A DNA stretch of 64,000 bases. It comes from Auanema rhodensis. Its lineage: Eukaryota > Nematoda > Chromadorea > Rhabditida > Rhabditidae. Where the stretch lies: NCBI GenBank assembly GCA_964057225.1, contig OZ059896.1:13438501-13502500 (forward strand), in the 5' to 3' direction. The notes beneath the pieces were generated by a model, which was given only the letters and a program-made list of their open reading frames with translations, was not told the origin of the DNA and ran no database searches. This document shows positions 62,082-64,000 of the stretch, piece by piece (position 1 is the stretch's first letter; each line of letters starts with the position of its first letter). A program made the translations under genes and the position numbers.

Positions 62082-62712
62082 GATGTAATCCAACAGTAAA
62101 TCCCACGGACCAAATGCTCAAACTCGTTATTTTACTTGTACCTATTCACTAATATTGTGAAATAATTGAAAAAAAGAAGAAGAAGAAGAAAAAAAAACAA
62201 TAGAAATAACATTCCCTCTCTCTTTCTCATCCCTCTCATAGTTTGATGTTATGCAACTGTAATGGAAATCTAATTTATCAATTTCATTCAAGTTTTTATT
62301 GAATTACAGTATTCAACGCCAAATGTTTTTATGTTAGATGAATTAGTATTAAACTTTGATCATTCATTTAAAATCAAAGTTGCTAGGCAGCAGTTAATTG
62401 ATTAACAAATGGTGTGAGAAGATTTTTTTAAAATAAATAATTGAATAAACAATTTAATTTATATGGAAAATATAATTTATATTAATTATTCTATTCTATT
62501 TATATATAAATATAAAACATGTACAATACATTCTATTAACATAAAAATGCAACCGATTACGTAATATTGAGGATTTAAAATGATTTTTATACAGTTATAA
62601 CTTTAAAAATAAATATTTATTATCCTAAAATACTAAAATCTAAACATTGAAATTTCTATTTGAAACACCATCACAAATTCTTTTTTTTGTAAAATTTATA
62701 ATTGAGTTGATC
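62082..62712. other. Convergent intergenic region
   Basis: About 630 AT-rich bases between two converging genes. AGAAGAAGAAGAAG at about 62176-62189 and a CT-rich run at 62215-62240 are the only features. Confidence 0.4.
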
Positions 62713-64000
62713 TTATTGAAGAAGATTTTTCATATCTAACATTGATTCATGTAAAGCATTTTTAAATAAAATTAAATTTGTTCTTTCATTGGATTTAAAT
62801 GCTGATGGAGCAAAAATAACATATGAATCTTGTAAGTTATATGCACATCCATAACCATCTTTAACAACAGCTCCATAACAAAGATATGTATCTTTGATAT
62901 CTGGTGATGTTGTAACCTGAAATGATCAATCAAAAATCAAATGATTATCTTCTATTAGCATACTTGACTTGTTGATAATGGAAATCTCATTAGATCATTC
63001 CATAATGGATCCATGAACATCTTAGGTAAAGCTTTTGATTCATCTTGTCGAGCTAATACATATAAAGCACATAAGTGATTATCTATGCCAAATCCAGAAA
63101 TATTCTAAAAACATTTTGTTATCAAAACCTTTGAAATCACTAACTTCAATTGTAACTGTTGCTTGTTTAACAGCAGCTTTTCGTAGTAAATCAATCTTCT
63201 TTTCCTAAAAATTATAAAATGATTTGATTTTCTTGAATATAACTTTATACTTTTGAAATGTCTTTACAAGTCATAGCTGTTACCCATTCTAAAGCTTCTT
63301 GAGTATTTGCTCGAATGTTATCAACTCTTCCAGAACCGAAACGTCGAAGCGAAGCGGATTCATAAGTTGAAACCAAATATCCATGAGCTCTGAATATCGT
63401 ACAATTAAAACTTCAATTTCAAACGAATTCACTTGAAATGAGCAAGCTGCATCGCAAGTTGAATAAATCCATCTGGACTGATTCCACATTTCTTCATGAA
63501 AGATCGTCCAAAATCATTAAATTCTAAAACTTCTAAATCCAAATCATTTGAAAGTCTGCAATAAACATAAAAATTATAATTAAAAAGATAATAATATAGT
63601 CAAACTCATTGAATATTTGTCTTTGTTCATCAATTAGATTTAGTTCTTCCGAACCAACATGCCATGTTAATGGCTTTGGTTGAAAGTTTCGTTCTTTATG
63701 TGATATCTATAATCATTTATTACAATAATATAAATACAAAATTGTTTCTTACTAGTTTACGATTCCAATTTTCATTCAAATATTTCAAAGCACTTTCAGC
63801 CATGTTGATGATTACAATGCCTTCAGCAACAGAATGCTCAATACATAAACCACTTGTACCATTTGAACTGACAATAAACTGAGAAAGTAGCTTTTACTTT
63901 TTTGAATAAATGAATATTCAAACTTGAATTGTAGAATCAAACCATCTATTGAATCCGAAATTGGAACTTCCATTGCCAGTCAAAAGATATTTTCCACGTT
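62713..64000 (-). CDS. cha-1: Choline O-acetyltransferase, 3' part (cut at window edge)
   Basis: The minus-strand reading frame runs off the right edge; the 5' part lies beyond 64000. Seen in order: [23 protein letters not shown] with the catalytic His, [68 protein letters not shown] and [16 protein letters not shown], with the stop at 62713. These are conserved blocks of the choline/carnitine acyltransferase family. The Arg-rich segment after TYESAS (RRF and GRVDNIR) is like choline acetyltransferase rather than carnitine acetyltransferase, which has a different sequence there. The enzyme makes acetylcholine from choline and acetyl-CoA in cholinergic neurons. Whether unc-17 shares its promoter, as in C. 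elegans, cannot be seen. Confidence 0.8.

Overview
This is a piece of an AT-rich nematode nuclear genome. The evidence: introns are mostly 40-60 nt with GT and TTTCAG ends. Most starts sit a few bases 3' of a TTTCAG-like acceptor, as expected for spliced-leader trans-splicing. The gene families are typical of nematodes: two cuticle collagens, a transthyretin-like protein, a FAT-3 desaturase, an NRDE-2 homologue, thermosensory-type receptor guanylyl cyclases and an SRH-like chemoreceptor. I cannot name the species. No prokaryotic features are present. I spliced the genes by hand from reading frame, GT/AG signals and remembered family sequences, so exon edges are predictions.

Layout. 0-9 kb: a cuticle collagen (+), a VAX/EMX-type homeobox gene (-), a transthyretin-like gene (+), a decayed Maverick/Polinton remnant at 4.2-5.1 kb, and a delta-6 fatty-acid desaturase (fat-3, -). 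Directly 5' of fat-3 are twelve tandem 144-bp repeats (8807-10534). 11-16 kb: a coiled-coil MAP9/CCDC34-like gene (-) and a second collagen (+). 16-22 kb: tvp23 and nrde-2 on the minus strand, 171 bp apart, probably an operon. 23-27 kb: a gene joining an N-terminal RING finger to a divergent Ras-like GTPase domain (-), with a candidate distal first exon at 27.3 kb inside a gene-poor stretch running to 32.8 kb. 33-45 kb: a small secreted protein (-), then two tandem receptor guanylyl cyclases (+) carrying two near-identical tracts that include introns. 45-47 kb: histone H3.3 with a motif-rich upstream region.

50-55.4 kb holds the most unusual gene: a signal peptide, a Gln/Pro/Cys-rich region, then about 19 exons of alanine-rich 22-residue (2 x 11) amphipathic repeats, all phase 1-1, with an alternative early terminal exon. 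55.7-62 kb: a secreted Cys-rich protein, an SRH-like receptor with a damaged splice site, a small membrane protein and a glutamate transporter (glt). 62.7-64 kb: the 3' part of a choline acetyltransferase-like gene (-), cut by the window edge.

Functional threads are cuticle structure (two collagens, perhaps the repeat protein), neuronal sensing and signalling (guanylyl cyclases, chemoreceptor, glutamate transporter, choline acetyltransferase) and nuclear RNAi/chromatin (NRDE-2, H3.3). Apart from the tvp23/nrde-2 pair and the guanylyl cyclase pair, neighbours look functionally unrelated.
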